Shown here: one piece after another, positions 1 through 11,583 of the stretch
Position numbering within the stretch: position 1 is the stretch's first letter
Layout: every line of letters begins with the position of its first letter
Assembly (NCBI RefSeq): GCF_010389155.1
Contig: NC_057768.1
Location: 6,508,501 to 6,572,500, forward strand
Length of the DNA: 64,000 nucleotides
DNA from: Erigeron canadensis
Lineage: Eukaryota > Streptophyta > Magnoliopsida > Asterales > Asteraceae
Direction: 5' to 3'
Made by a program: the position numbers and the translations under genes
Notes under the pieces: model-generated
Database searches by the model: none
Told to the model about the DNA's origin: nothing
Seen by the model: the letters and a program-made list of their open reading frames with translations, nothing else

Positions 1-384
1 ATCTTTACATTCCAACAGAAATGGGATTCCTCCATCTTCGGGCAACCAAACACAATAAAGAATGAAATTCCATTCCAATTCATTATATTCCATCAACATT
101 TACGAATCAAACGCAACTTCAATGCCAACCGATAGCCGGTGTCACAATGACTACATCTAAACAAATTTTCAATGACTACATTAGTATATGTATTTTTTCG
201 GGTTTGTAAAGTTGCTATTCTATAGCTTAAATCCTTGAAACAAAGTACCTAATGGTAATCAGGTAATGTTAAGTTATTAAAACACACATTACTACATGTT
301 CACATCATTAAGAAAACACAATTTCTTGGTACCTCGAATACAATTTGGTAACTATTCTATACTATTATACTAATAAACCCAAAA
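1..384. other. Non-coding sequence, probably inside an APP1 intron
   Basis: I see no exon here. The first 120 bases resemble the ends of common plant MITEs rich in GAATGGAATTCC-like words. The third exon expected for the aminopeptidase at 1151-1412 was not found, so this stretch probably belongs to its second intron, or to sequence that has replaced it. Confidence 0.4.
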
Positions 385-906
385 CACTACAAAAAATTAG
401 TCATTTCTACACAATTTCAAAAAGTGCATAATATTTTGCTGAATCGTTCACTTAAAAATGTGTACAAATAGTCTACTTTAAAAAGTGCGAAAAAGCTACA
501 AGCTTCACATTTAAAAGTGTGAAGAAAAAATGTTCACACTAATAAGTGTGTACAAAAATTTATACTTTATGCACTTATAAGTGTGGAGTTCATTCTTCGC
601 GAGTGATTTCTACGCACTTGCGTATAGATAACCCATGAAGAAATGATTTCTCAGTGCGTAGAAATCACCTGCGAAGAAAATGATTTATACATTTAAAGGC
701 GCGTACAAATCTAATATTGTACACACTTATTAGTGTGCAAAACATTTTTCTTCACACTTTTAATTGAGAAACTTGTAACTTTTTTTGCACTTTCTAATGT
801 AAACTATTTGTACACATTTCTAAGTGCGAACAACTTAATGAAATTTCACGCATTTTTTAAAGAGTGCGTAGAAAAAGTGCGTACATACAACAAATTTGTT
901 GTAGTT
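385..906. mobile_element. Non-autonomous CACTA-like fold-back MITE
   Basis: The left end reads CACTACAAAAAATTAG and the right end reads TTGTAGTT, which fits CACTA termini with one terminal mismatch. Both ends are flanked by AAA (382-384 and 907-909), the 3-bp duplication expected of CACTA elements. The inside is a long imperfect inverted repeat: the part around 515-570 matches the reverse complement of 715-760, with repeated words such as GTGCGTAGAAAT. It carries no protein-coding gene. It sits in the presumed second intron of the aminopeptidase gene. Confidence 0.65.
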
Positions 907-1150
907 AAAAATACATATATGTAAAATGGAACCGCCAGCGAACATACAATAAACAATGTGATGATTATGTAACCCATTGAATTAACTTATATCAAAGTCA
1001 ACTTCAATCTATCTACAAAAAAAAAAAAAAAAAAAAAGAAAAAAAAGAACAAACTTAAATCTAGTCTAATTTAATCTAATGTAATACAATACAATAAATA
1101 TATAATTACAGAGAAAGACTAAGAAGGAAAAGAGTAAGATATATATATAC

Positions 1151-1412
1151 CAGCACTGCCAGTAAATCCAGAAACGAAAGCACGCCTTTTGTCTCTAGCA
1201 GATACATACTCACTCTGTATATATATATATATATATATAGCATTATGATCATCATTAATCATCAATTAATCATAAATAAAAATAAAAATTATTATTAGAA
1301 GTAGAAATAAATTACAAACCTGATGATAATCTTCAGAAGGAACAACAAGGGCATCAAGAGGAGGAGTGTGTGACGCCATTAAAGATCTCAAAGCAGATAA
1401 AGTATCCGCCAT
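1151..1412 (-). CDS. APP1: Xaa-Pro aminopeptidase 1 (APP1-like), first two exons only
   Basis: The minus strand carries two exons. Exon 1 (1412-1320, 31 codons) runs from the ATG through MADTLSALRSLMASH and ends in SEDYHQ before a GTTTGT donor. Exon 2 (1214-1151) follows an ATACAG acceptor, encodes SEYVSARDKRRAFVSG and FTGSA, and ends one base into the next codon at a GTATAT donor. The order SEDYHQ-SEYVSARDKRR is the N-terminal signature of the plant cytosolic metallo-aminopeptidase P, which removes the first residue from peptides with proline second. The catalytic metal-binding domain lies far downstream and is outside the window. No third exon is visible to the left edge, where a CACTA MITE occupies the presumed intron 2. 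The gene may be intact beyond the window or truncated. Confidence 0.85.
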
Positions 1413-1605
1413 TTTTTTTTTCTTTGATTGAATGATCGATCGGGAACAGCAGAAGAAGAAGCTGTTTTGTTACGTTACGACTTTCTTGTTTATCTTATTA
1501 TCAGTTCTGAGTTAATAATGATAGTTTGTGTGTAATTTCAGTTGGGGTTTGAGTTTTTGTCGGACTCGATAACGTATACACCATTTTATTTTGTTTTTCT
1601 TGTTA
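1413..1605 (-). promoter_or_regulatory. 5' leader and proximal upstream region of APP1-like gene
   Basis: This is the space between the aminopeptidase start codon and the left end of the Harbinger element. A purine/pyrimidine-biased leader (AGAAGAAGAAG on the plus strand) fits a plant 5' UTR. No clear TATA box was identified. The transposon begins only about 195 bp upstream of the ATG, so any more distal promoter has been displaced. Confidence 0.35.
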
Positions 1606-3617
1606 GGGGAGGGAGCCGGAGAGCTCAACCTCACAACCCTCAATTTTATCTAATCAAATTACACCATTTTATTTTAACTCTTCAATTTTTTTTCAACATT
1701 TTTTCAATCTTTTTTTAGTGGCATCCGTAACTCCCAACATTTTCTTCACTTTTTAATAATTTATTTTTAACTTTATAAACTTTACATAACTAACCCTTTT
1801 TAATATAAACTAATCAAATATATAAGGAAAACACATACATTTCATTTAGATATTAAAAATTTAAAGATACAAAACATAAAATAAAATAAAACCACATACA
1901 TTTTATTACGAAATATAAAAAACTAAATAAATAAATCGGCAATCGGTGTTGGTTGAGCCGTCGGGTCATCGAGGTGGGATAAATTTTGTCTCCCAACGTA
2001 CTCTGTAAGATCATATCGAAGACGATGATGAACTTCTTCATCTTCTATCTCATCCACAGCATCGTGGTTATAAACCACTTGAACTCCCCTATCTACAATA
2101 CGAACCGGTGATATTGCCCTTCCATCATCCTTTATAATCATGTTGTGCAATATAATACACGCGTGCACAATGTTAGTAATCTTGTCGACCGTCATCGCTC
2201 GCATTGGCCGATTCAAAATCCCCCATTTTCCTTTCAAAACACCAAACGCTTGCTCCACATCCTTTCTTGCCGATTCTTGAACTTTCTTGAACTTCTTGTC
2301 ATTTGTTTCAGTCGGATATGGCATTGCCTTGACATGAGTCGCCCACCTAAAATAGATTCCATCGGTATGATAGTATCCCCGTTTATAACAACGGTCGTTT
2401 ACGGTAAAAGACGAGTCAGGAGCCGTCGAATTTCGCTCCCTCATATACAAAGTCGATTGCATCAAGACATTGATATCGTTGAGCGACCCTGGAAGACCAA
2501 AAAAAGCATGCCAAATCCACAAGTCTTGTGAAGCAACGGCTTCAAGCGTAACTGTTGGGTATGGATGATCACCTCTCTTGTATTGTCCCTTCAACCCTTT
2601 GGGACAATTTCTCCAAACAAAATGCGTACAATCAAGACTTCCTAGCATTCCCGGAATCTTGTGTCTCCGTTCATGCGCTTCATACAACCGGGCAACATCA
2701 TGACTAATCGGCCTACGTAAGTACTCGTCACGATATAACTCGATGACTGCGCTGCAAAAATGATCAAGACTTTCGCAAGAAGTTCTTGCTGCCATGCACA
2801 AGTAGTCATCAAAGTTATCTTGAGGGTTGCCCGTTCCGAGCTGTTCCACCGCGGATGTGCATTTTTGTATGGCAGCTAAACTCTTTCTCCCCGACCGATC
2901 TATACGTTGTTGAAAGTAAACGAACCGTTGCTCAATATCAGCAACAATCTTCAAAAACAACCTTTGACTCATTCGAAATCTTTCACCAAACCAAACCGGG
3001 CCAAACTTTGGGTTTTCAACAAAGTAGTCACGCATAAGCATTTCGTGAGCTCGTTCCCGAAACCGCTCAATGGAGGCGCGGGTTTCGGTTGAGCTTGCCG
3101 TGTCGTCTTCAACCGCGTCAAGAACACTTTGCAAAAATGGTAGGCTACTACCCGTGGATAAATTTGGAAACGGCAAAGGAATTGAAAATTCTGAAGCTGA
3201 AGAAATTGTTTCGGACGACGATGATGATGAAGATGATGAAGATGATGGATCCATATAATGAAAATATGTTAATATTTGTGTTTAAAATGAGAAATATAGA
3301 GTAAAAATGGTGTTTGGTTGTGATTTTGGTGTAATAGGTTCGGCCCTTTATACAGAAATTTAAAAAAAAAAAAAGTTTGCCAGACTAGTCACAAATGGTC
3401 CTTGGAGCATCTTAATTGGCACCGACAATCCCTTTAACGGTCAAATGACCGTTTGAAAAGTTTCACAAATGGTCCCTGTCTTCTTCAACTCTTTGCGAGA
3501 TACATACTCGCCGGCTTTATCTTGCGCCCATCTCCCCTCACCGGCAACCGAAGCTCACTCCATCTCGCGAGCTCGCCGCCAACTCTCTCCTCCATCTCGC
3601 TCCGGCTCCCTCCCCCC
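1606..3617 (-). mobile_element. Complete PIF/Harbinger-type DNA transposon
   Basis: The left end begins GGGGAGGGAGCCGGAG. The reverse complement of the right end contains the same 16 bases after two extra G. TTA flanks both sides (1603-1605 and 3618-3620), the target duplication of this superfamily. The element is about 2.0 kb and holds one long gene, the transposase at 1923-3254. The second gene usual in autonomous PIF elements, a Myb/SANT-like protein, was not found inside, so the element may depend on a partner supplied elsewhere. Confidence 0.75.
1923..3254 (-). CDS. PIF/Harbinger transposase (plant transposon protein, DDE nuclease)
   Basis: This is an intronless 443-residue reading frame starting at a true ATG and ending in TAA with no internal stop. 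Residues 4-14 are a serine run. The nuclease core follows: [14 protein letters not shown] near residue 205, [16 protein letters not shown] near 249-264 and [16 protein letters not shown] near 329-344. D208, D260 and E334 are the likely catalytic acids. The ending [11 protein letters not shown] is also typical of this plant transposase family. Because the frame is intact and lies between good terminal repeats, the protein could be functional. It could instead be a domesticated nuclease of the HARBI1/ALP1 kind, but the intact transposon ends argue against that. Confidence 0.9.
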   Translation of the reverse strand: MDPSSSSSSSSSSSETISSASEFSIPLPFPNLSTGSSLPFLQSVLDAVEDDTASSTETRASIERFRERAHEMLMRDYFVENPKFGPVWFGERFRMSQRLFLKIVADIEQRFVYFQQRIDRSGRKSLAAIQKCTSAVEQLGTGNPQDNFDDYLCMAARTSCESLDHFCSAVIELYRDEYLRRPISHDVARLYEAHERRHKIPGMLGSLDCTHFVWRNCPKGLKGQYKRGDHPYPTVTLEAVASQDLWIWHAFFGLPGSLNDINVLMQSTLYMRERNSTAPDSSFTVNDRCYKRGYYHTDGIYFRWATHVKAMPYPTETNDKKFKKVQESARKDVEQAFGVLKGKWGILNRPMRAMTVDKITNIVHACIILHNMIIKDDGRAISPVRIVDRGVQVVYNHDAVDEIEDEEVHHRLRYDLTEYVGRQNLSHLDDPTAQPTPIADLFI

Positions 3618-3636
3618 TTAGCTGCCCTAAAATATA

Positions 3637-4252
3637 CTATCTCCATCCCATTTTAAGTAGGTGTTTGGTAGGAGGGAATCATAGAGAATGAAAATGTAAT
3701 AGAGAATGGAAATAGTAAGAAAGAGAATGAGTATTTGGAAAGAGAATGGATTCCATTGTTTGGTACCCACAGAAAATGAATATATATAAAAAATAAAATT
3801 TTAAATAATAATACATTTATTACATATAACATCTTAAAAAAATTTTTTTTTTCTTTTCCATTCTCACCCATTCTCTACAATTTGTAGAGAATGGAGAGAA
3901 TGAAATTGATTCTCCTTTCTCCTTTATCATTCCCTTTCTTCGTCGCAAACAAACAAGGGAAGTCTTTCTCATTTCCTTTCTCTCCTTTCCATTCCATCAT
4001 ACCAAACACCCCCTTAAGTGTCTAGTTTGACTTTCAAAGTCTTTTTCTTTAAACTTTGACCGTAGTTATCATTGGTTGTGTTATACAACATTTGGTATTA
4101 AATATATAAATGAATTGAGTTTTTGATGTATTTTTCAATAATATAAGCTTCATCAACTATTATAAAATACATACAAAAATATTTATGGTCAAAGTTAAAA
4201 GAAAAAAGACTTTGAAAATCAAACCATAACATTTAAAATGAGACGGAGGGGG
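3637..4252. mobile_element. Stowaway (Tc1/Mariner) MITE interrupted by another MITE
   Basis: The left end CTATCTCCATCCCATTTTAA and the reverse complement of the right end, CCCCCTCCGTCTCATTTTAA, are typical Stowaway termini. TA flanks both sides (3635-3636 and 4253-4254). Inside, TTTGACTTTCAAAGTC near 4025 pairs with a copy near 4208-4225. The left arm is broken by a second element at 3660-4013. Confidence 0.7.
3660..4013. mobile_element. Nested 354-bp MITE with GGTGTTTGGTA ends
   Basis: The ends are GGTGTTTGGTA on the left and, in reverse complement, GGGGGTGTTTGGTA on the right. TTAAGTA (3653-3659) and TTAAGTG (4014-4020) flank it, which looks like a 7-8 bp target duplication with one difference and so suggests a hAT-like origin. 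Removing it restores the Stowaway arm. The interior is made of GAGAATGGA-type words and has no gene. Confidence 0.6.
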
Positions 4253-4260
4253 TAAAACTT

Positions 4261-5185
4261 TCATATAAAAATGTTAATTAAAATTTTAAATTTGAGAAAA
4301 TTATATTTTTGTTCCTCAAAGCAGCGGGTAAACACGCTGACTTTTGGTTCAATCCTTATTTCATACAAAGGTCAAATGTCCTTTTCCACCATTTAGGTAG
4401 AATCTGGAAGCAACATATATACCTTGATAAAGGTAAGGTCTTCTTACATCACATCTTCCACATACACCGTCGAGGTATTGGGCCCAAGACGGAAGTGAGC
4501 AGTTTCTTGCTTTCTTTTATATTTTTGGTCTCTCAACTATCAATATTTTGAGTTATTGCTTTTAAGTGAAAAATTACAATTTTTTCTCTGAATAAGTCAA
4601 TTTATTCAGTTGACACTTCACGACTAAATGTTGTCTAATTAGCATATTAACCCATCACATGACAAACACGTGAAGATATTAGCGTCTTTTTACCTTTATG
4701 ATCAAAAAGTTAAAAATTAAGCTATTTGAGAGACGAAAAGTGTATTTAACTCTTTAAAACGAGTTTTATATAATTCTATTTCTTTAAAGATTTAGTAGCA
4801 GATAAGATATTTTTAATCATCAAGACTCGTCTAAAGTAAAAGGTAACAAACATTTTTTCTACAATCAAATGGCCGTAGGCTCACACTATCTGCTTATTTT
4901 TATAGCAAATATAATTCCTTAAAATTGAAGTGATTTCCACATAAACTTTCCATGGATCATTAGAAGCGCATTTTGTTGTAAATCACAATCACAATACCCT
5001 CACACTTTTTAAAATATTTTGTCCTGCGTTCACTGGCTCACTGCTCAAGCTGAGATTCAAATGACAAATGCACATATTCACTGCATGTGAGCTTGTCCAT
5101 CATATATGGAATTTTGTTATATCTTAGTGCCACTTGTCTTTGTTTTACGTATTCTCTATGATCTTCTTTTAAGTTTCAGAAAACA
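4261..5185. other. Intergenic sequence, no gene seen
   Basis: This is AT-rich sequence with short open frames only. The part at 4309-4551 stays open for 80 codons but matches nothing I recognise and has no splice or start context. Confidence 0.4.
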
Positions 5186-5993
5186 GTAAATTGTACAAAA
5201 AGGTATTCAAGTTTGTTAAGTTTTAAATTTAAGGTATTTAAATTTTTTTATTTTTTATAAAAGGTTCTACTTTTCAAAACATAAAATTAAAAATTTTTTT
5301 TTGACATTTTTTAATTGCGATTTTTGTTAACATTTCGTATATGGTGAAATCAATAGGGTGTTCAAAAATATCTATATCCGAACCCGCGATCTGATCCGAT
5401 TTTATCCAAAAATTCTTATATACAAAATCTTGGATAACATATTCGATTTTTAGAATAAAATATTTTGAATTTCAGTACCCAAATTTCAAAAATTTTGACT
5501 TTATTAGTTTTGACCTTTAGATATCCTATTTTATTTTTTGTTGACGATTTATTTATTCATGTTGTGTCGGTGGATAAAAAAAAAGGTAGTTCCCGAGGAT
5601 TTGTAAAATCAGATGTATAAATTTCCCGATTATGGATTTTATTATCCGAATTTGAATCCAAAAAGTTGAATATCTGAAGTTCGGATATCTATGACTTTGA
5701 ATATTTGAGTTTTAGAATAAAATCATACCGAATTATAGGTTCGGATAAAGATAGTTTTAAACATCCTAGTGGTCTCTCCATGTACGAAAAGTTAACGAAA
5801 ACTGCGGTTAAAAAATGTCAAAAAAATTATGTTTTGAAAAGTTGAATATCTTTTATTGATCAAAAAAAAGTTGAATACCTTGAATTTAAAAATTAACAAA
5901 CTTGGATACCTTTTATTGATAAAAAAAAAAAAAAGTTTAATACCTTAAATTTAAAAATTAACAAATTTGGGTAACTTTTTATGCAATTTACCC
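5186..5993. mobile_element. Fold-back MITE of about 0.8 kb
   Basis: The left end GTAAATTGTACAAAAAGGTA is an imperfect inverted copy of the right end (reverse complement GGGTAAATTGCATAAAAAGT). The match continues inward for more than 200 bp: the words around GACATTTTTTAATTGCG and TCCGAACC recur inverted near 5810 and 5740. A short tandem duplication (TTGATCAAAAAAAAGTTGAATACC type) lies at 5860-5960. The length of the arms suggests a MULE-like fold-back element. No gene inside. Confidence 0.6.
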
Positions 5994-7033
5994 TTCGTAA
6001 AAGATACACTCAAGTGTGAGTAAAATGTATTCTCTGTTACCTTCTTAAGTTTTATGAATACACTCAAGTGTCAACAAACACATAAAGCGATAAATGCAAT
6101 CATCCTTAGAAAATGTTGGCATATTTGGAAAATTAAAGAATGATTTGTTATTTAGTTGCAAGCCTATTATGCTCAAAGATACTAAGCAAGAAACTAATGC
6201 TCAAACCTCTCTTTAGATCAAAAACGTTTTTAGGTTTAGGTCCTTGTCATGGGTGGATTTGTGTAACTTCAATATTTGATTGTTTGATATTATGTTATTT
6301 GTAACTTCTCCAGCTTCTTGCTAGTTTTGTTAATCAGATTTGCAGTTTGAAAAGAAAACTTTGATGGCATATCATATAATAAATTTATGTTGGGTGCTTT
6401 TTGATTAACTAAAGAGTTCTATAGTGAGTTTTTACTTTGTTTTCTTCAATTAAGTCACGAGCTAAGTGACAAAGTGTATGTACATATATTGTTGGTGAGT
6501 TGGTCTTTAATCGTTTATGGTAATTAAACAATGATAATAACAATTAACAAGAACAAAACAACTATCAAATCAAGCAAGACACAAAAAATAAATGTTCAAT
6601 GACTAAATCCTTCACGATCTAATGCAACGGGTCGAATATTTGGTTTAATTACATGTTAATTACAGTTTGTTATAACTAACACTGTATGAAAACATATTTC
6701 ATAATATAAGGCCTCAAAAGGACCTCTCACATATCCTCAGATAATGCTTTACAAAGAGGCCATATATTTTAATAATTTGAAACTTCACAAACCCAACATC
6801 ATAATTAAATTTGATTACACTTGATACATTAATGAATTGACTTAAAACTTTATAACAAGTTTAATACCCTTTTTGTATATAAAAAAGTATAATGACGTTA
6901 AAAATCTAAAATTTGAGTACTAAAGTGGTGAATTTCTTACATGTAAACTAGTAGAGTATTCAATTTCTTTTATTTTTCTTAAGAAAAAGAAAATATAATG
7001 ACTTCTACGGCAAAAAAAATAAAAAAATAAAAT
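5994..7033. other. Intergenic sequence, no gene seen
   Basis: This is AT-rich sequence with no open frame above noise and no recognisable element ends. Confidence 0.4.
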
Positions 7034-7232
7034 GGAACTTTATGAGTGAATTTTAACATAAGTTTCACTAGTAAGATCATTATGAAATACAAAGTTAAGA
7101 ACACATGCCATCGGAATTTACATCAAGAAAAAAAAAAAGGAACTTTAAGAGTGAATTTTAACATAAGTTTCACTAGTAAGATCATTATGAAATACAAAGT
7201 TAAGAACACATGCCATCGGAATTTACATCAAG
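7034..7232. repeat. Tandem duplication, 105-bp period, two copies
   Basis: Copy 1 (7034-7138) and copy 2 (7139-7232) are almost identical, both starting GGAACTTTA and both containing AGTTTCACTAGTAAGATCAT and CATGCCATCGGAATTTACAT. The copies meet at an A-rich stretch. The duplication keeps a 79-codon frame open, which explains that frame without a gene. Confidence 0.9.
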
Positions 7233-7668
7233 GGGTCGATTGTTTGATTGCTAAGAACCAACCAGAAAAAATCATGTTGATTTAACCTTTAAAATAAATT
7301 TTTTTATAAAATTTGTGTTGATTGGAGAAGGACAAACACTCTTTAGCCCCCTATATTGAAGACACCGAACTTTTAAAATTGTATATATCGACTAATAGAA
7401 CCATTAGTAGCTATTGAATAGAGTGTTAAGGAAATAGACTTCTTTGATTTGACCCATCGTTTCGATTCCACTTTTTGGTGGGTTATAACTTATAAGATGG
7501 TCATTTTCTTTAATTTGTCACTAAAGTCGACTATTTAAACATTATTTTTACAATTTCGACCGAGACAGACAAGTTTGTTGCTTTCTTTAACTTGATGGTC
7601 TAGTCGATAAAGTGATGTATTTTCTAATATGAAGTTGCCATTAGATTTAATTTTCGGAAATCTATATG

Positions 7669-7781
7669 CAATGGCGGATCTTGAAAGTTTTAGCGGTGGT
7701 GGCCAAATTTTTTTTTTTCTGTCAGCTTTGTATCTGAGTATTATATTAGGATCACGTTTACTAATTCAGGTCAGGTTAAAC

Positions 7782-7835
<54 letters not shown>

Positions 7836-8481
7836 CTAAGTTTTCAATTCAAATTACCAATACATAGTTTCTAACAAACAAAAGACTACATATACTTATA
7901 AAAATACCAAGACAAAAGGAGTGTTCTAGGCACTAGAGTAATAGAGTTACAAGTTAGTGTTACAATCTTTAAGCTCTTTGAACAAATCTACTATCCAACA
8001 ACTCATGTATCCGTATATCCAATGTGGCTGTAAACAAATCTACTCGGTAGTAATGTTCAAATGTGACATGAAGATATTTTTACGAGGCCGAAATCGAGTA
8101 GGTGTATATGGACCTTTCATATCCGGCATCCCTACTTGATACTTGTTACATAAAAAGGTCACTTCGTCAAGTAAAGAATCAAACTCACTATTTCTGTAAT
8201 TATTTATACTCACCTTAGTTGTTTGAAACTCAAAAAAAGTACAAAGACAAGGCTAAAACATAAAAATTATTAATGGGCTAAGTGAACCGTAGGGTATAAA
8301 GTAAAGTCTATTGGACTATCAATTTCATTAAACATATCAAAAAAAATTAAAAAAATAATCTATGGGGACCAACTTAATATACATAAATTTTTTCGAACGA
8401 AATATGCGGTATATTAGCACCACTAATGGAATAAAAGGCGGTGGTCAGGGCCCCATGAGTCCTTATAAAGAACCGCCCTTG
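7669..8481. mobile_element. Non-autonomous transposon with (C)AATGGCGGATCTT ends
   Basis: The left end CAATGGCGGATCTTGAAAG is matched in reverse complement by the right end CAAGGGCGGTTCTT. TCTATATG (7661-7668) and TCTACATG (8482-8489) flank it as a probable 8-bp duplication with one change, which suggests hAT. Related ends occur at 43805, 54645 and 57370 in this window. Only short open frames are inside. Confidence 0.55.
7782..7835. repeat. (AAT)n microsatellite
   Basis: There are about 18 uninterrupted AAT units, inside the transposon at 7669-8481. They produce an artificial poly-asparagine open frame. Confidence 0.95.
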
Positions 8482-9252
8482 TCTACATGTAACATTCTTT
8501 GTGCTATCTTTTTCATGAAAATGAAAGAAAGTTAACAAGCTGCACCACTAATTTCTTTTTGCATTAACAAAGATTACATTATCTTTTGACAATTAAACCC
8601 AAGCATATCCGATGCGTTACATATCAATACGAATTACGAAATTATAACAAGCTACGAAAATTATTGGAGGGCCAAAAGAACCGTTTATACATATTAAAAA
8701 AAAAAGGAAAAGAAAAACACAAGTCTTAACCAAACAAAAATACAAATCCAACGTCTTAGAAATCACTACAAATTCACGCTTTGTGTGTTCCCTTTTTTCA
8801 GGTTTCGTCACTGAGGAAAAGTTAAATACAACACAACTCTTTTCTAGTGCACAAAACAAAATACTTTGCAAAGTCTCTAATAACAAAGTACATCATTCAG
8901 CTATGTTTTCTTATTACAAGAATTTTCACTTATATTTGTACACGATAATAACTATACTATAAGCCATTCGACGTCCGTACCATATGCATCCAAAACTTTG
9001 AGCATCATTTAGGGTTCCTTCATGGCTCGAAAGGAAGCAAACTTTGACGCAACACGTACACAACAAAACACATTGATCTTAACACACGTTATGTAATTGT
9101 GTATAGTATGTAACAACAAATAAGAATATACCACAAATGTACATTGTTTTAAGCAATCAAGAGATAAATGAAAATTGGGTAAATCAGAAATCACAAAACA
9201 CCCAGATCAATACAAAACCACAGTCTGTATAGAACTAAAGAACAAAAGCTGG
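8482..9252. other. 3' flank of the FQR1-like gene, no other gene seen
   Basis: The part nearest 9252 is probably the 3' UTR of the minus-strand quinone reductase gene. The rest is AT-rich with short open frames that I do not recognise. Confidence 0.4.
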
Positions 9253-11583
9253 TTAAGCACGAGCTAGCTTTTTAACCACACCAGCCATATACTTGCCTTG
9301 ATGTTCAGCAAGTGCCAATTCTGTTTCCGTGGGTTCACGAGTCCCATCGCCAGCAAATACTCCAGCCCCATAAGGCGTGCCCCCGCGGATTGAATCCATT
9401 TTGAACATACCTGCCCCGAATGTGTACCCGACTGGAACATAGAGCATCCCATGGTGTGCCAGCTGTGTGATCGCTGTCCAACTGCATACACCAACACAAA
9501 GAAAAGGAAAGTAAATAGTTAATGAGACGGAGGCCTTCCAAAACATTATTTGGTTGGCTTTTATAGCATCAACCAAAATAGATTGTTGCCATTATACTAT
9601 ATAGTGTTTGGCCAATGTGTTTCATATCTTGAATTTTTTTTCCACCAGTTCTACCTTATCGCCATAAAAATGAGCAGGCCATAAGAATACCGTCATGCCA
9701 AAATAGGTCTCAGGGTGTGGACTATAACAACTATCAACCATGGCAACAAGTTGATTTGCATGTTATTGCATGCTCCTTCGGGACTGAACAGACATTAATT
9801 TTTGTTTATCCTTCATAGTTTCCTAAAACGTCTGATATGACGAGATGAGCTTAAACGTCTGATCTCTATATCTATTGATGACAAAGTAAACTACAAAACT
9901 GCAAAGCCACCGATATACCAATACTAGTTGAGTTGTGACTTGGCACATAGTAATGACAGGCGCAAGATATCCAAGGCAAATAATAGTTAATTCATGAGGT
10001 AGGATAACAAATAGTCCATCTCAGACGCCAGCAATAGTAATAAGCATTAGTGCCAACACTTCTATTAATGGTTTCTTTATCTACAATTTTCGTTGTAAAA
10101 CAACTAAGTATATAATTAATTAAAAGTCTCTAATCTTCCTATTGATTGATGATGTGCACCTACTCCTTCCTACCAAACTTGTATCCATACTTTAACGAGT
10201 AAATGACATCTCAAATCATTAAACGTGTCTTGTCTTTTTCGTTGCAAGCAAACCATCACACAGAGAATTAGTAAACAGTTTTGGGCAAACTGCAAAAGTG
10301 CAACAACAAACAATGTAAAACTATTTACATGTTTGAATCATTTAGGATGTTTTTGCATACATACAGATTTCTCTCAATTCCCATTTCCATCTTGTAAGAA
10401 CATAAAAAAGCGTTTATCATCTTTTGAATACCACCTGAAACTTGAAAAAGCGTTTTCCTTTCCATGTTTAGACAACATAAAAAGCTTTCTAAACCACCCC
10501 TTATTTTGTTTGTCCTCCAATTTTCTTACGAAAACTATTTCGAAAAACACCCTGCTATTGCACAATTAAACAACCTCAAAAAGTTCCTCTTTTACCTACA
10601 TTATACATAATTGAAGTCCTTAAGTTCTCAAAACCCTAACATAAATTAAACAAACTAATAACTAAAATGTAAACGAGTAAAAGGACAGGACAGGGATCCG
10701 TGTTCAGGCTCTGAAATACCCTAACCGGTATTCCTGTGGTTGTTTCCTAGGAAAACAAACATATAACTAATCACATTTCATTGTTTCTTTACTGCAAATA
10801 TACTCTAATCCTCTACGGAAAGTGATTAATCAACCTAACTCATATGCCTAACAATCAACCTAAAACCTTAAGAATTTGACATGTGGATTCCACTTATTCT
10901 CTTTCCTAATCTTGCCCCTGATTTTTCTACATGTCATCATCCTATGATTAGGTTGAATTTTAGGCATATAAATTAGGTTGATCTTGCTAACATACATTGC
11001 CACATTTCAATTACAATAAAAAAAATATATATATATAAAAAAAAAAAACATACGCCGTCGTTTCTTGTCCGCCGCCCTGAGTTCCAGTACTAACAAAAAA
11101 ACCAGCAGGTTTTCCAGCAAGTTTCTGTTCTCTCCACAACCCACCAGTCGAATCGAAAAACGCCTTCATTTGGGCAGCCATTGACCCATATCTAGTAGGA
11201 AACCCAAACAAAAACCCATCAGCTGATTCCAGCTCATCAACAGACGACATTTCCTTAATCTCATCATCTTTTGACGGCGCCTGCATTTGTCTCAACACCC
11301 CATCCGACAATGTTTCCGGCACTCGTAACAACACCGCCGTCACGCCGTCAACCCCATCAACCCCTTTTTTCATCCTGCGTGCGAGTGTCTCCACGTGTCC
11401 GTACATTGAGTAAAAAACTATTAATATTTTTAGATTTGGGATTGGGACAATGGTCTCTCTTTCCAGTTCGGTAGATAATTGTTGGACTTCGTTGTTGGTC
11501 GGGGAAGAAATTGTGACCGGAGTGTTACCGGTGACCGCCGGTGGCTTTTTCTTGCTGGGAACACAGCCACCGCCTTTGCCCAT
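9253..11583 (-). CDS. FQR1-like: NAD(P)H:quinone oxidoreductase, FQR1-like (WrbA family)
   Basis: Exon 1 (11583-11054) and exon 2 (9481-9253) join across a 1,572-bp intron with a GTATGT donor and a TGCAG acceptor, giving 252 residues. The family transfers two electrons from NAD(P)H to quinones using FMN, avoiding semiquinone radicals. Residues 1-46 are a variable N-terminal extension starting [13 protein letters not shown], as in the longer FQR1-like subgroup; the MGKGGGC start might be a lipidation signal (inference). The flavodoxin-like fold follows: [10 protein letters not shown] (59-68) is the FMN phosphate loop, [17 protein letters not shown] (128-144) and [15 protein letters not shown] (165-179) also contact FMN. 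The splice junction falls within QETT-A-WTAITQ, which matches the family exactly. The C-terminal part [20 protein letters not shown] is strongly conserved. No stop or frameshift is present. Confidence 0.93.
10829..10982. mobile_element. Small MITE in the FQR1-like intron
   Basis: ATCAACCTAACTCATATGCC at the left is repeated inverted at the right (reverse complement ATCAACCTAATTTATATGCC), enclosing about 150 bp. It lies in the single intron of the quinone reductase gene, roughly 70 bp from the first exon. Confidence 0.55.

Noticed and set aside
3070..3304. Plus-strand frames opposite the start of the transposase
   Set aside because: They are shadows of the minus-strand transposase gene; the acidic run mirrors its serine codons.
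7046..7285. 79-codon open frame with an internal protein repeat
   Set aside because: It is produced by a recent 105-bp tandem duplication of non-coding DNA.
7629..7874. Open frame ending in a poly-asparagine tract
   Set aside because: The asparagine run is the (AAT)n microsatellite inside a non-autonomous transposon.
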